From: Dermacentor variabilis
Lineage: Eukaryota > Arthropoda > Arachnida > Ixodida > Ixodidae
NCBI RefSeq assembly: GCF_050947875.1
Contig: NC_134569.1
Coordinates: forward strand, 23,101,631-23,165,630
Reading direction: 5' to 3'
DNA length: 64,000 bases
Made by a program: the position numbers and the translations under genes. Each line of letters starts with the position of its first letter. Position 1 is the stretch's first letter. Under the pieces are notes generated by a model that worked only from the letters and a program-made list of their open reading frames with translations, made no database searches and had not been told where the DNA came from. Positions 11,291 through 23,539 of this stretch are shown piece by piece.

Positions 11291-14200
11291 ATACAGTAGC
11301 ATGTTTGTGAAGGGTCCTTTTTTTTTTCAAGCTTTCTTTAGGCCTCACCACTAGCGCAAGCCTATATGATGCCTGTAATGCTGAAAATGCGAGATTGGTG
11401 CAATATTTTCAATCATCTGTCTTGCCAATGGAGTGTGCTATCCTCCCTCCCCACTATGCCTCTTGTTCCGCTGTAAGAACCACTATGCCCCTTATTCTAG
11501 CCTGGACAATACATACATCAGTCAAGATGTAACACTGTGACGTTTACATGTTTAATATGTCTAGTACTATAGGAGGAGCAGCAGAAGGCACAGTAGTGCA
11601 CTAGTCAAGCTGTGTGCATGTGGCTGTTTCTGTGAATGACTGCTGTTGCTTTAGTAGAACAGTAGGAGTTTCACAGAAATTCTCTGCAGGAATCGCACGG
11701 GTTGAAAACATTTTTTTTTTTGCTTTTTCGCTTCTTTTTATGTTTGTATGTCAAATAAAGCTAGCCGGGTGTGCGTGTTATCTAAAAGTAAGAAAATAAA
11801 TTCTATCGAGGATCTTTCTGCCTTCTGAATATAAGAAAATTTATGGGAGATGTTCCAAATACCCGTCTAGAGTGCTCATATTGAATACTTATCTATTTTC
11901 TGCCAGTCAGTGCTGCACAGTGAGTATTTCTCCTGTAAAAAATTTCTTAAATGGGTACCAACACAAAAATTTTCTATCTAGCTTTTCCTTTCTTTTCTTT
12001 AATTAGGTAGCGGTCAACTCCTTAACAACAGTATGCTGACTGAACTCCTTGAATTCACAACAAATAATTAACTATCACCTCTTTTAATGTGACCTGTTCA
12101 ATATGTGTGCCAAAAACAGCACGACTGCTTTTAGGACCCATTGGCACTCAATGCAAGGGTGTGTTGGCAAGGGTGTCCCAATATGTCACACAAATTGAAG
12201 GTGATAGTCGCATAGTATCACTAACACAAACTACTCAAGAACAACTCAGTCAACCTGGTGCAGGGGTTGCAAGCCACAGAATGTATTGTGAAATGCTGGG
12301 CATGCAACATCCACCATTCCGTCTCTTTCACTCAGCACTTCTCTCCACATTTGATATGAAATAAGCTTGGACCTCTGCTGTGGCTTTCCTCCGAATATGC
12401 GGTGTCCTTCTCACTTTCTCTCCCTTATTATGTTGTTCTGTAAAGCTTTCAGCAAGATGATCATAGTGTGACCTTGACAACTGTCATGATCCGTATTACT
12501 GATATCACATGACACTATCATCCCTGACTTTCGTGACATGTGAGAAGTCCTGTTCAACACACCTGCAACCCCGCTCCATTGCAGTGTGCATGCTAAATTT
12601 ATTGCATGAAAAGATGGAATAATTCATTATTTGTTGTGCGTTTAAGGAATAGAAGCCTCATGCCATCGTCATGGAGTCTGCAGCCATACAGTAATAACAA
12701 AAAATGATATTTGTGCAGGTTCCTTCTTTACAGTTTACAAAAAGTAAATACCTTGTACATGTATTAAATAGGCATCGAGTAGGACATTTTGGTCACTGTG
12801 AGCAAAAGGCATGATACTTGATGCTGGGGGTTGTGCGAGATGGTAAGGATAGGTTGAATTGTTTCGCTGTGTGCCATAAAACATAGGGACTTTACTGCAA
12901 TAATATAAGGGCTAAGAAGACAGATAAAGATGCACTTAATTACAGCAGAATGTTACATCAAATTTATTTGCGATGAATGTGCAGGTGTGTGTACAAAAAA
13001 AGAAGGAAAGAAAGGGAAAAAAGGAACGAGAAAAAAGGAAGCCAAATAAACAAATAAATCAACACGAAGCTCTCGTGAGGTTAAACTGCACCGAACACTT
13101 GTGCGTTCCCGTTAATGTCATTGCAAATGCTGATGGAAGCTGGTGGCACATGATTTTTGTTATTTGATTCCTGTTTAAGTTGGTCTGAAAGTCTTTAGCA
13201 TATTATTTTACTCTGGAGCCAAACCTGAATGAATCTGCAAAGCTCTAACCCAAAACAAACCCAAAAAAAATTCAGTTCTTCATTCTTTTTTGTACAGCAT
13301 TAATATATTAGTTTTCTTGGTTATCAGGTGCACAGTTGCATCATGCCATTTCATATTATCCTTCATCTGTAGCCAAAATTTATCCAGGAATAAAAGATGT
13401 GATGCTAGTTAGGGCATAAGTCACAGAATGATCCGTTTGTTTTTACTGCAGTGAAACATTTATATGCTTGGAGTTAAAAAGGATCCTGTACATTTCTGAT
13501 GTTGAGTGGTTCACGAAGGAACAAACTTTGATAAGCCGTGCACCACAGCCACACCTCCATATTGGCTCATAGCATATGATGAACACAGATACTACAATGT
13601 ATATATAAACGAGTGCGTACAGTGCAAGAGACAACTCGAGGACAAAATAAGATTGGTTAAGCGCTGATATCCAACTGAAAATGTAGGTATGCAGTATTTA
13701 TACATGTATACAAAAAGAATAGATGAAAATTGTTACATTAGAAAACCATCTGGTTCTTGCACTTTATGCACTCATTATGGATTACCAACGAGCCTAGTCA
13801 GCCACTTTACCAAGTAAATATAATTTTTTTTTTTTTTTTGCTGATACCAGCATGTAATGACTATAGCTTTTAATAAATATTGGATATAAAAAAAGCGCTT
13901 CACTTTTTACCTCTTCTGCATTTCTTTTGATTTGTAGCAAGCGTATGAAATGGTGAACATTTGATGAAAAACACTGTAAAACAGCATAAGTTTGGTGTGC
14001 CTTTCTTTACCTGCCACAAAACCTGCATCAGGCTTTGTGTGACATAAGCCTAACTTGCTTTGAGGCCTATTGGTGTGCTCCTCTCCCTCTCTTTCTATTC
14101 CCGCTTTCCCATCCCCAGAGTAGGGTAGCCAACCAAGACGCATTTCTGGTTGACGTCCCTGCCTTCTCTTTATTTTCCTGCTCCTTGGTGTGCTAAGCTC

Positions 14201-14916
14201 GCAAAGCAGTGTGTGGGTGAGTATTGAATAGTGATTCATGTTTGATTTTCAAACGTTTTCATAAGAAATTGCACTTACTACTGCTTTTTCTTTTTGATTT
14301 TTTGGATCATGTTTTGGTCCACATTGTTGGCATTCTTGCTTGTATGGTTAGTCTGGAAAAAATGAAAAACTGCCCTGTGTATACTTTGCACTTTTTTTTT
14401 TACCTAGGTGCCTTATTGTTCCCTGGCCAGTTTTAGAACATAAAAATAAAGGAATGAAGTTAGTTATGTCATCAAAGTGCAGTTGTTGTATGTCTACAAA
14501 TAACCAGTGAGCCAAAGAGCATGAGGAGTGCTGCATTTAGTGACAGGCAAGCTGCTCCTCGCTTTCCTCTCTCATCACTTTACTCTTGTCATCTTTTTTA
14601 AAATAAAGCTTTATTCTCAATATACATTTCGTTTTTGCTTCCTTCAGCAGCCTCGACAGACATGATTTAGAAGCCATACATATGTACAACCAAAGCAGCC
14701 TGTTTTGCTGATCGTCAAGGTTCCGTGTCTTTTTCTTCTAGCTACTTGAATCTTTTGGAATTGCACTCGAAGGGAACAGCTGAAGGCAAAGAAGCCATTT
14801 TGCTTGAAACATTGAACCATTCAAGGGGTTTCATGAAAGCGCTAATGAGCATCAACTCTGCATGCCATAGAAACATATCTGCATTCAACCTTTGCTACAA
14901 TCGCACTCAAGCTCCC
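11291..14916. other. Non-coding stretch
   Basis: No supportable gene. Frames at 12089-12364 and 13907-14239 lack recognisable motifs. Low-complexity A, T and CT-rich tracts occur throughout. Confidence 0.45.
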
Positions 14917-15040
14917 AAATATTATGTGTATATATGTAAAGTATGCAGTATGTTAGCAGTTACTGATTGTAGAGAAAAATATTATGTGTATATGAGTAAA
15001 GTATGCAGTATGTTAACAGTTACTGCTTGTAGAGAAAAAT
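14917..15040 (+). repeat. Two-copy 60-bp tandem duplication
   Basis: A 60-base unit beginning AAATATTATGTGTATAT is repeated once, with a few mismatches between copies. The period is a multiple of three, so a frame open from 14725 stays open through both copies and gives two 20-residue repeats. I do not recognise the encoded sequence. Confidence 0.75.
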
Positions 15041-15048
15041 ATTCTTAA

Positions 15049-16062
15049 TGTCTGAAGATAAAATATCAGAGTTTTAGCTTGTCAGTAAACATATTGCCAT
15101 TTACAGCAGCTGCAACACTGATAGTGATATCTTGTGATCCAGATTTTAACCTGTGGGCACACAAAGCTAATATGGCAGTGACCTATCAAACTGTTGGTAG
15201 TAACATTATAAAAATTTGAGATACAGTCATGTTATGATTTTCCATCAATGAGAACACCAATACACAACACATGCCAAACATATTGCAGTTGAACAAGCAT
15301 GTCAAGACATTGCTACCAGCTTTGCGGTGCTGTCCATGCCTTTGGTGGCCTGGTAAACTGTAAGTCTTCAATGCACGACAGAAGAGTTTTGAACGGGTGT
15401 CGCACAACAAACATTTGATCGTGATCGAGCTCTCTCAGGATCAAATTTCTTGGTTAGCTTCTTTGCACAAGCTGCCAAAGGGAGTCAATTGCACTTGCGA
15501 TATTGATCTGGATTGGGCTCAGTTGTGACCGAAAGTGGCTATCTTCCTCTGGTATTAGCCTGTCTGTAAACTTGTTACCATTTACGAATTACCAGGCCAC
15601 CAAAGCCCCGATAATCCAGAAATGGTAAGAAGTTTATTAACAAGCTAAAACCCTCTATATCGTGCACTGAAAGTGATACAATGCTAAATAATGGTCATCA
15701 TATAAAAACAGAAGCTGCCAGTGTCTGTTAACAGTGTTCAATGTATTTTCTACTAGCAGGAGAAAATGTTAAGCTGATGGGGTTGTCTGTTAAGGTGAAG
15801 CAGCAAACAGCAGGCATCCCAGCACCATGCTTAACAGCTCTTATACCAGATGCAGTGCAGCAGACTTCATATTATTAGCCTTCAAGAGCTTCAACAATGG
15901 AAAAATTTTGCCCAAAGAAAACATATATGGGATTTTAGACATGCAAGGAAGGCTGCCTGCAGTAATGTGGAAATGTTTTCTTTACATAAGCAGTACACAC
16001 ACTGCAAGCCGTCTCTCTCCAAAATGTATTGCAACATGTACTCGATTTTAAAACAAGTCACA
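15049..16062. other. Non-coding stretch downstream of UBA2
   Basis: No gene. Contains a 16-base perfect inverted repeat (TTTGGTGGCCTGGTAA near 15340 and its complement near 15590) that may be the remains of a small foldback element. Confidence 0.4.
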
Positions 16063-16068
16063 TTTATT
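16063..16068 (-). promoter_or_regulatory. Candidate UBA2 polyadenylation signal
   Basis: AATAAA on the minus strand, about 195 bases beyond the UBA2 stop codon and the nearest canonical hexamer to it. Confidence 0.45.
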
Positions 16069-16262
16069 CAAGAAATGTTACACTTCAGTATGGCTCAAAC
16101 TGCTGATTTTTTGCTGTACAAGAGAATATGATGCATGGTAAATAGATTTATAATTTAGAACTTGCTGTGCAACACAATTATGTGCAACTTGCATCATGTT
16201 TTCAAAAAATATTGGCCACATTGAACCCCTTTCAGTTCAAAATAATTTGACAACAGACTTCA

Positions 16263-18122
16263 TCAGTCAATCACAACACAGGACCTTTTGACCTCCACGT
16301 TTTCAATGTCTGTCATCTTGCGTTTCAGACTTTTTCTCTCATTTCCAACTTCCTCAACATCATCTTCAATGACACATAGATCGTCATCGCTAGCATCATC
16401 GCAGCCATGTTGCCCTTTGCTTTCATCCTCTTCATTATGGTTATTACTGTCTGCTATGTCACTATCAGGCTTCAGCTGGGAGACATCGCCTGCAATTTCA
16501 AACCCTGTGCCATCTGTATTTTCATCATGAACAATGTCAACCGTAACCTGAAAATTTTGCAGAAAATCATCACAGCGAAGCCGTGAGCCATGAATAACGC
16601 CTAAGCTTGCCAGATGCATGGCCCGATTGGAATCGGTCTCACCTTCCTCGCTTGAAATGAGGATAGTGCCTTTGCCATCATCAAGCTCTACATCAGGTGC
16701 AGCCATTCTTATTTGCTCCTTGAGCACCTTATCCTCAAAAGTGCCAACAGTCATCTGTTTTGTGTTAAGACTAACATAGAGCTCTGCCTTTGATGAGCAT
16801 GTGTAACACTTTGGATTTGGCTCGACAAGCTGAGCCGGAATAATAAGCTTTTTCGTTGACGAAGGCTGCTTATTTAAGAAGACCTGTTTGCAGCTTGTTC
16901 TACACTCTTCCAACTTCCCTTGCAGAAGCTTGAAAGCCTGAAGCACTATAATACCTGCAATGATGGCGTTGGTTGTTGCTATGGCAGGGATAATGTTGCC
17001 TGCCATTGCTTTTACATTAAATCTGCTAGTCTGAGGAATTCCAAAGCAGTGAGCACGGAGGTTTGCGCAAGCAGTCACAAAATCCATGCACTCATCGTTG
17101 TCCTTGTCCCACACTAAATGGTCGCTTTCACTGAGCTCCACTGCTCGCGCCTTCAGCTTTCCCACGGAGTCGCAAAAAGCTCGGCGGCACTGGTCCAAAC
17201 TCCAGCGCCGGTGATCGAGCGTGCCAGAGTCAGTCGCGTCAGCACTGCTGCAAGCCGTTGTGTCCGGCAAGTTGTCCCACTGCAAAGGCATAGGGGGCTT
17301 TCTGCGCGACCATAGCTTCTCCATATGGAGCAGGTATCGTATGTCGTCGCCGAAAAGCTTGTTGAAGAGCTTCTCCGGGTCGTAACCGCACTGCGTGGCC
17401 CAAAGCCGCGTCGAGACGCGGCAAACGTTGCCCGTGGCGTCTGTGCGTTGTTTGAGCATTTGGTCTAAGCTCACTTCGCCTCTGAGCTCGGGGTCCGTAG
17501 AGTCCGGCGATACGTCTTCGTCAGGATCTGCCTCGCCAAAAAGCTGGTTGAAAAGATGCTTCGCCCATACGATACAATGTATCGGCTCCGAAGGCGTGTT
17601 GCGTATGGTGCATCCCGGATAAGTCTTTTCAGCAGGCTGCGGCTGGCACTCGTAGCATTCAGTGAGCCCTTTGAATATCGGTGTCACTTGTCCCAAGTAT
17701 CCGGCGCTGCCGCTCTCGATCAGCGGCACTTTGGCGGCCAAACACATCCGATTCACATGGCTCCGCGCACTCCTGTTGTCGAGAGCGTTCATGACAATGT
17801 CGAAACGTTTGAAAAAGTCGAGTCCATACTCTGGCTTCACAATACTGTCATGGTGAGCTACGATCTTCACATGCGGGTCAAGCCTCTCGGCGCTTTCCTT
17901 GGCAATGAACGCTTTTGGCTTTCCGACGTGCTCCTTCCGGAACAGAAATTGCCGGTTCAGGTTACTCACGTCTATCGTATCCAGGTCAATGATCTCAATG
18001 TTGGCAAAGCCAGAAAGTACTAAGTCTTTAAGTAACTCGCAACCAATACCGCCAGCACCAACAACTAAAACGTTCGCCTTTTTGACATCTTGAACGCGCT
18101 GAACGAAGCCGGCGTCCGCCAT
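16263..18122 (-). CDS. UBA2: SUMO-activating enzyme subunit 2
   Basis: A single uninterrupted frame of 619 residues, close to the usual length of animal UBA2. With SAE1 it forms the heterodimeric E1 that adenylates SUMO, holds it as a thioester and passes it to UBC9, mainly in the nucleus. The adenylation fold opens with GAGGIGCELL (residues 22-31), followed by DLDTIDVSNLNRQFL. The catalytic cysteine is C171 in PGCTIRNTP. Zinc ligands are the CxxC pairs C156/C159 and C439/C442. A ubiquitin-fold domain spans roughly 445-545, followed by an acidic linker and a basic tail (SLKRKM, VEVKR) that looks like a nuclear localisation signal. The start is the only ATG before the nucleotide-binding motif and has a favourable G at +4. 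The gene has no introns here, whereas vertebrate UBA2 has many. It appears intact, so it is probably functional. Confidence 0.97.
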   Translation of the reverse strand: MADAGFVQRVQDVKKANVLVVGAGGIGCELLKDLVLSGFANIEIIDLDTIDVSNLNRQFLFRKEHVGKPKAFIAKESAERLDPHVKIVAHHDSIVKPEYGLDFFKRFDIVMNALDNRSARSHVNRMCLAAKVPLIESGSAGYLGQVTPIFKGLTECYECQPQPAEKTYPGCTIRNTPSEPIHCIVWAKHLFNQLFGEADPDEDVSPDSTDPELRGEVSLDQMLKQRTDATGNVCRVSTRLWATQCGYDPEKLFNKLFGDDIRYLLHMEKLWSRRKPPMPLQWDNLPDTTACSSADATDSGTLDHRRWSLDQCRRAFCDSVGKLKARAVELSESDHLVWDKDNDECMDFVTACANLRAHCFGIPQTSRFNVKAMAGNIIPAIATTNAIIAGIIVLQAFKLLQGKLEECRTSCKQVFLNKQPSSTKKLIIPAQLVEPNPKCYTCSSKAELYVSLNTKQMTVGTFEDKVLKEQIRMAAPDVELDDGKGTILISSEEGETDSNRAMHLASLGVIHGSRLRCDDFLQNFQVTVDIVHDENTDGTGFEIAGDVSQLKPDSDIADSNNHNEEDESKGQHGCDDASDDDLCVIEDDVEEVGNERKSLKRKMTDIENVEVKRSCVVID

Positions 18123-18330
18123 CTTGCAAACTTCGCGCCGCGCGTTGTCTAGTTGTCTGGCGTGTGTCTTGTTTTGTCTTGTGGTCTCTTCAGTCTTGCG
18201 GAGCGCTAGCAGGCGCTAGTGCCCAAATTTTCTCTCTCGCGCTCGCTTCCACTCGCGCCTGCGCACAAACGTCGGGCGATTCCTCAAATAATCATCTTCT
18301 GCACGGGTACCATGACAACTGTTGACATTC
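18123..18330 (-). promoter_or_regulatory. GC-rich promoter region of UBA2
   Basis: The bases just upstream of the UBA2 start are CpG-rich (CGCGCCGCGCG and similar blocks) and contain CT/GA-rich tracts, unlike the AT-rich surroundings. No TATA box is evident at the usual distance, which fits a housekeeping promoter. It could also drive transcription to the right. Confidence 0.5.
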
Positions 18331-18493
18331 TCGGATGCGATGGCATTAAATAAAAGCTAGAGTTACTGCACCTAAAGCTTACTGTTAGTTTTATAAAATT
18401 GGTCTTCTTGCTTTACAAACGAAATTTATGCTATAATCTAACGGATTCCATGTTCGTGATCTACGAAACTACTCAAGAGTTCTTCAGTATAGC

Positions 18494-18865
18494 ATGGCGG
18501 CTGCGGCCGTTGCGCTATGTTCCTTCTGGCTATGTGTGACGGCTTTTGGTTTCTTCAAGACTGCTGTTCCGTTACTCGCGCTAACTTCATCCATACCTCT
18601 TGTTGAAACGCTACTTTTTTCTGCCTTCACGTGGTCTCCAGTACATGCGTACTGCCTTGCGACAGTGCGGCTTCACGGACTCGGTTCCTTTCGTGTGTTC
18701 GACATCCGCAGGTGTTCGCGAAACCGCCGTCTGTGTGTGCGTGTATGTATACGTAGGAAATCACTGTGGCCTTTTACCCTTTGGCGTTGCCATGAACGAT
18801 TGCTATCACCTGCAATTATGGATCCTGCTGGCACTACGCTTTTGAGCAGCGAATGTTGTGAATGA
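18494..18865 (+). CDS. Uncertain divergent open frame
   Basis: A 123-codon frame starts 370 bases upstream of UBA2 on the opposite strand, in sequence that is GC-richer than average. The first 45 residues are hydrophobic, with an alanine-rich start that could pass for a signal or membrane segment. The rest is arginine- and cysteine-rich. No family is recognised. It may be the first exon of a divergent non-coding transcript from a shared promoter rather than a protein gene. Confidence 0.15.
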   Translation: MAAAAVALCSFWLCVTAFGFFKTAVPLLALTSSIPLVETLLFSAFTWSPVHAYCLATVRLHGLGSFRVFDIRRCSRNRRLCVRVCIRRKSLWPFTLWRCHERLLSPAIMDPAGTTLLSSECCE

Positions 18866-21235
18866 ACTTGCAGTATCGGGCGTGTGTCGCAGTGTAGTGG
18901 CGTTGCGCGAATGATTTCCGTAGTAGTGTTTGTCGGTGTTCGACTGGTTCAATATTAATTGCAGGTTACAGATGCTTCTTGCTTTCTTCTTTTTTCTTTC
19001 GTGCTTTCGAGAAAACTGACTGGCAAACCCTACAGTTAAGTATGCGCTTTCGTATCGTTTTCTGAGCGGCGAAAAGTTAGCGCCGCACTGAAGCCCGACT
19101 CCTTTTCAAGTAGACAAACGTCTCAAAACAGTGAATCGTAAAAAAATTTTAAAGCAGCATACTTATATGGACTTGGGTGGCCGACTAACTTTTTGAGACT
19201 TTACGCTTGTTTAATCCTTAATGAAGTGGGCTTTTAAATGCTTTCTGTATTTTGCTAAACATTTCTTGTTTATTATATTTTTATTTACATATACTGCCAT
19301 CTTGCATAGCAAGATATTGCAGGAGTGAGTGCATACATATGTCAATCAATTGAAAAATACATTTGAGTGGCAAAAGGAAAACAAACAATACAAAAAAATA
19401 TCAGGAAGAGCTAGTTTATTAGTGAACATAATTAGGTAATAGGTTGAATACATCACTTCATGATCACTTAATGAAGGCAGGTTTGCGCTTTGGCCCGTTC
19501 AATATTGAGCCATCTGCTAAACATATGTATGTTATATTAGCTCATTCTTATGACATTTGAAAGAAACTGGCCTAGCTTGCATTCACATATTAAATTATAT
19601 TTGTTGATTTGTGAAGGAGAGAAATCAGTTGAAAGTAAGTGTAAAGCCTGCTGGTCCCACTTTATAACTGTGTAACATAGGCAAACACCTGAACATGCGT
19701 TGCCACTTGGGTTTATTGAGAAGAAAGAGTTGGGCAGCTGCCCGAAAAGCACTTAGTGCACTCAGTAAAAAAGGAAAACTCTAGCACTCTTGCTGCAGCT
19801 ATCGAGCCCATTGTGTCATATTGCCAAGTTAGTGGAGTAACAGCAGCTATGTATCAAACGCGAGCTAGTCTATGTAATTGGCTGACTTATGCTACCTAGC
19901 CAGCATGGTAACACCAGTTAGGTATCATCTGCCGACTAGTCTGTGTAATTGGCTGAGTTAAAGAGGACCTTATCATGCATTTAGTGGTGCAACCTGAGCT
20001 GGCATCCCATGCTGTTTGCAGAAAGGCCAAGTGTGCGATATAGCATTTGCAACTTCTTTTTCACATTGACCTCTGCATTCAGTTATAAATGTGTTGATAC
20101 TGTGTAAGGTAAATTCACATACAACACAGGACAATGGTGACTTAACAGCAGCTGGTTTTATTATAGAAACATTGACAGATGTGGCACCAGAAACAGTGCA
20201 TGTGTTCATGCAAAAGGTAATAAGTACTCTGTTCAAGAAACAAACATGGAACATGGAGCCTTCTGTTTTATTATCGGCAACAGGGCTGTTTCTTGTGCTG
20301 CATAGTCAATGTTCTTACAATAAACAAACATTGAGTTAGTCATCATGTGTCCTTCATGTTCCTTTTATGTTGAATACATGTGAACACCTCTAGCCCTGCT
20401 AAAGCTGTCTGTTCCTTGTTGCTCCACATTTCTAGCTTCGAGATCGGCTCACTGCACTGCCTTTGGACGTTCAGTACATTCAGGAGCAGTTTTAGCCACA
20501 TGCAGAATGAACCATATAGATTGCACAAGTGTATTTTGCATAGAGTGCAAAAGTTGTTTATTTTAAATATATCCGTTTAGTCAGAATGGATTTGTTACTA
20601 AAATTATAGAGCACATAGCACAATTCAGCCTGTTCAGGTGAATTGCCTGAAGAGTTGCATATTACTTTCAATGTCCAGATATCTAATCCAAAATATTCAC
20701 TAATTAACTTTCTTATTTGCCTTTGAGGCACATGTTGCTATTCCCAAGTACAAGCTGAGCAGCAGTGAAGTCGGGTGTGCTTGGCAGAAATCCTGACTAG
20801 TGCTTCATTCAAAATAGCTGTCACCAAATCTCCAAAAGATATATTGGTGTATACGACTAACTATATTGGCAAGATTATATGCAATGCAATCCATCATGGG
20901 TGTATTAAGCTGAAAAATTGGGACTAGTGTACATTATAACACGAAAATGTAATCATACGAAGTGATTTTCTATACGTTCTAGTGGAGCTAAATGACAATA
21001 ATAAGCAAGACCCAATGACGCAACAGCGAATGGAGTCCATGTAGTAACTTATGTAGCTATGTGAAATAGCCTAGAAAAGCGTAATGGTGAGTGGATTGAA
21101 GTAACAAAGTGCTTTTGTTAGAATACTGACAACATAAGTGGTCCCCTTTGACATGAATATAGCTTTGAAATTGCTGTCTAATATGGCTCCAAGAAAGCAT
21201 ACAGTGGTCATTAAGCATAATAGCAAATTAGTTAA
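18866..21235. other. Non-coding stretch with a short tandem duplication
   Basis: Near 19830-19960 two imperfect copies of a block containing CTAGTCTATGTAATTGGCTGA follow each other. A minus-strand frame at 19973-20254 has suggestive cysteines but no known fold and no matching splice phase. Confidence 0.4.
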
Positions 21236-21700
21236 ATGGACACTAAAGAGAAACACCAAATTAAGTTAGGCTATTAAGGTATTTTGACTAAACGATTTTC
21301 GTTAAATTTCGCTTAGGAGGTTAACTATTAAATAGAAAATAAAGGTCCAATTTGCCTTCTTATTTATGTTGCTCTGAAATCCAAGCACCGGTATATCAGT
21401 ATGACATTGGGCATTCCAGAGTACATTCTCGTATTTGGGCCTTCATGGTACAGTAAAAGTTCTGGAAGCTTGCTAACTCCAGTCTTTGACTCCCTTAAAA
21501 TACAATTAAATTAATCTTTACCAGTAGAAAGTTAACTGTGCTCAAGCAGGCTTCATCAAAAATTGATGACATGGCAAGCTGGTACAGAAACTTCTTGGTG
21601 GTTTTGCCACTTGTCTTTCATTTTGCCATCTTTTCTGATTTGCCAATCCCCTTGTCATGGTAAGAATATCATTTTTGTATGGCAAAAGGGTAATCTAATA
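21236..21700 (+). repeat. Diverged copy of the GGACACTAAAG MITE
   Basis: Begins AAATGGACACTAAAG and runs through internal blocks shared with the intact copy at 54787-55294, such as the segment around GTATATCAGTATGACATTGGG and the CTTTCATTTTGCCATCTTTTCTG block. The right terminus is lost. Confidence 0.6.
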
Positions 21701-21839
21701 ATACAGCTCAATTTTATCTTTTGTCTCTTTGGTATGTTTTGGAGGAAAATTCTATTATTGTTGCTTGAAGAAAACATGTACTTTGCTTCAGTGACATTAT
21801 CTTTGCCCGCTTTTTTTTTTTACACTATGAACTAAGTTT

Positions 21840-22060
21840 AGCCTTTTTCACAAAGCCCATTTGTCAGCACATTGATGTCCATAAGCAATTACAGTGTTGT
21901 CATCTGCTATAATAAGCACTCCTTGGAAAAAAGTTAGTGAGTTAAGCAGGTCTTTGATGTAATTAAAAACATGAGCAGGCCAGGTAATGAACTTTGTAGA
22001 ACTGGTATTAACAGGCTTATTAGTGTCATGTATTACTCTCTGTACTCGTACTCCCAAGAG
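21840..22060 (-). pseudogene. Decayed LINE reverse-transcriptase fragment
   Basis: The minus-strand frame reads FNYIKDLLNSLTFFQGVL followed by IADDNTVIA. This matches the non-LTR reverse-transcriptase stretch in which LFNIYINDLP-like sequence leads to the catalytic (Y/F)ADD box. The preceding QGS-like loop is not preserved and frames are broken on both sides. It is a short relic of a jockey/CR1-like element. Confidence 0.55.
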
Positions 22061-23539
22061 TCAATAGGTTCTATGCAGTGGTGTGTGAGAACATGTTACC
22101 ATTATGGCTGCATGTTTAGTGATGGCTTTTAGAACTTGGGGGTTAGAAACAATTCAAGAGCACTGTGTAAAAAATTTGAGGAGAGGCCGTTTGCCAAGAT
22201 GTGTGGATTGTGAGAAATCTTTCTGTGATATTATCATCCTTGCTAATATGTCAAGGTGTTCAGCACATCCTGACATAACCAGCATTGTCTTGTTTTATTT
22301 TTTTTTCTTAGTTTCTTAGTTTACAATGGTGCAAGCAAAGTGTACATGAGAAACTTTTTTTTTTTTTAATTTGTGATAGCAGTCGAAGGTGCCTTGGATA
22401 CATGCACCTTACGTTTTCTATGCAATGTTATTTTACTGCTGTGTGGGTCCATTTTATTATACAAAGCATGTGTTTGTACTTGAGCCAGAGGAGCAATCAA
22501 GTCTTACTGCATAGATGTTTAGTTTAGAGTCTGATTTATACATATGGAGCAGCGAAATAGCTTAAAGATGGTAGTGAAGGAAATATGTTCATGCTGCAGT
22601 GTTGTTGTGTAAGCACCTTTCACTCTGTTCTTTTCTTTGCTGTTCTTGTCATTCTATAGCAGGCAGTAATGGGGAAAATCTTGATGATTGTAACCAGCCA
22701 ACATCTGAGCACTGCTACAAAGGTAGCGATGCAGAAAAAATACACACACATTGGCTTTTACTGTGGACTGGTCATTAATTGCAACCACCATCATTTTCTA
22801 TTTGCACCTCACCTTGGACCCCATGCCCCTGATGCAGTGCCAAGTAGTAGAGATCTACTGAGGTAGACATGGTCATCCCCAAGCCCTTTCTTCTATGCCC
22901 TAACCGTGTTATCAGACCTCTTTACAAAGAACTGGCTACTTGGTGTCTAGTTGAACTGCTGCTGAATGTTCAACATGCCAGGAACTTGCCCAAACCTGAT
23001 CATATGAAACAGACGCATGCTTATTATGTGTCTTTCGTGTCAGAAGCACTTCCAAAAGTCCTCTGTAGGGTTTGCTTACATCTTGTTTATCACTTTCTGT
23101 CGTTTAAATTCCTGAATATGTCAGGAGCGGCAAGCATCTAGTGCTCTGATGTTACTGTGACATGCTTAAATTTCATTCTAAAGCTCTTAAGGCATTCTTC
23201 CCCATCATGTTTTCGTGAGGACCACAAAGCATGCAGTTTTATCCGCATGGATGGCCAGCAAAAAGACTAACCACTCCTGTGTTACTCGTCCTGTAGCACA
23301 ATGAACACACCCTGCTACTCCCTCTCATTTTCATTCATTAGTATTTCCTGAATTGTGATGCACTGTCCATGTCAAAAGTTTGAAGGCCACTCTACACGGA
23401 AATGGTCTAACTTGTGAACCATCTAGCGGATGTTTAAAGAAAAACATAACTTGAGCTGTATCCGTAAATTTCTCTTCTAGAATATGAAACAATGTGACAT
23501 TTGATAAGACAGAAAAGATGCAAAAATGCATAGGTGACG
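22061..23539. other. Non-coding stretch
   Basis: No supportable gene. A CVDCEKSF string near 22195 looks like half a zinc finger, but the histidines are absent and the surrounding splice phase does not fit. Confidence 0.4.

Noticed and set aside
12089..12364. 91-codon frame starting MTCSICVP
   Set aside because: Single CxxC only, no acceptor in the cassette phase, no recognisable family.
16288..18093. Several plus-strand frames inside UBA2
   Set aside because: Shadows of the UBA2 coding sequence in other frames.
19973..20254. Cysteine- and histidine-rich minus-strand frame
   Set aside because: Spacing CxxC-x13-CxxxC fits no known zinc module, the phase differs, and an overlapping plus-strand frame is equally open.
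22104..22319. CVDCEKSF string suggesting a zinc finger
   Set aside because: The histidine pair is missing, the nearest AG gives a different phase from the cassettes, and the rest of the frame looks random.
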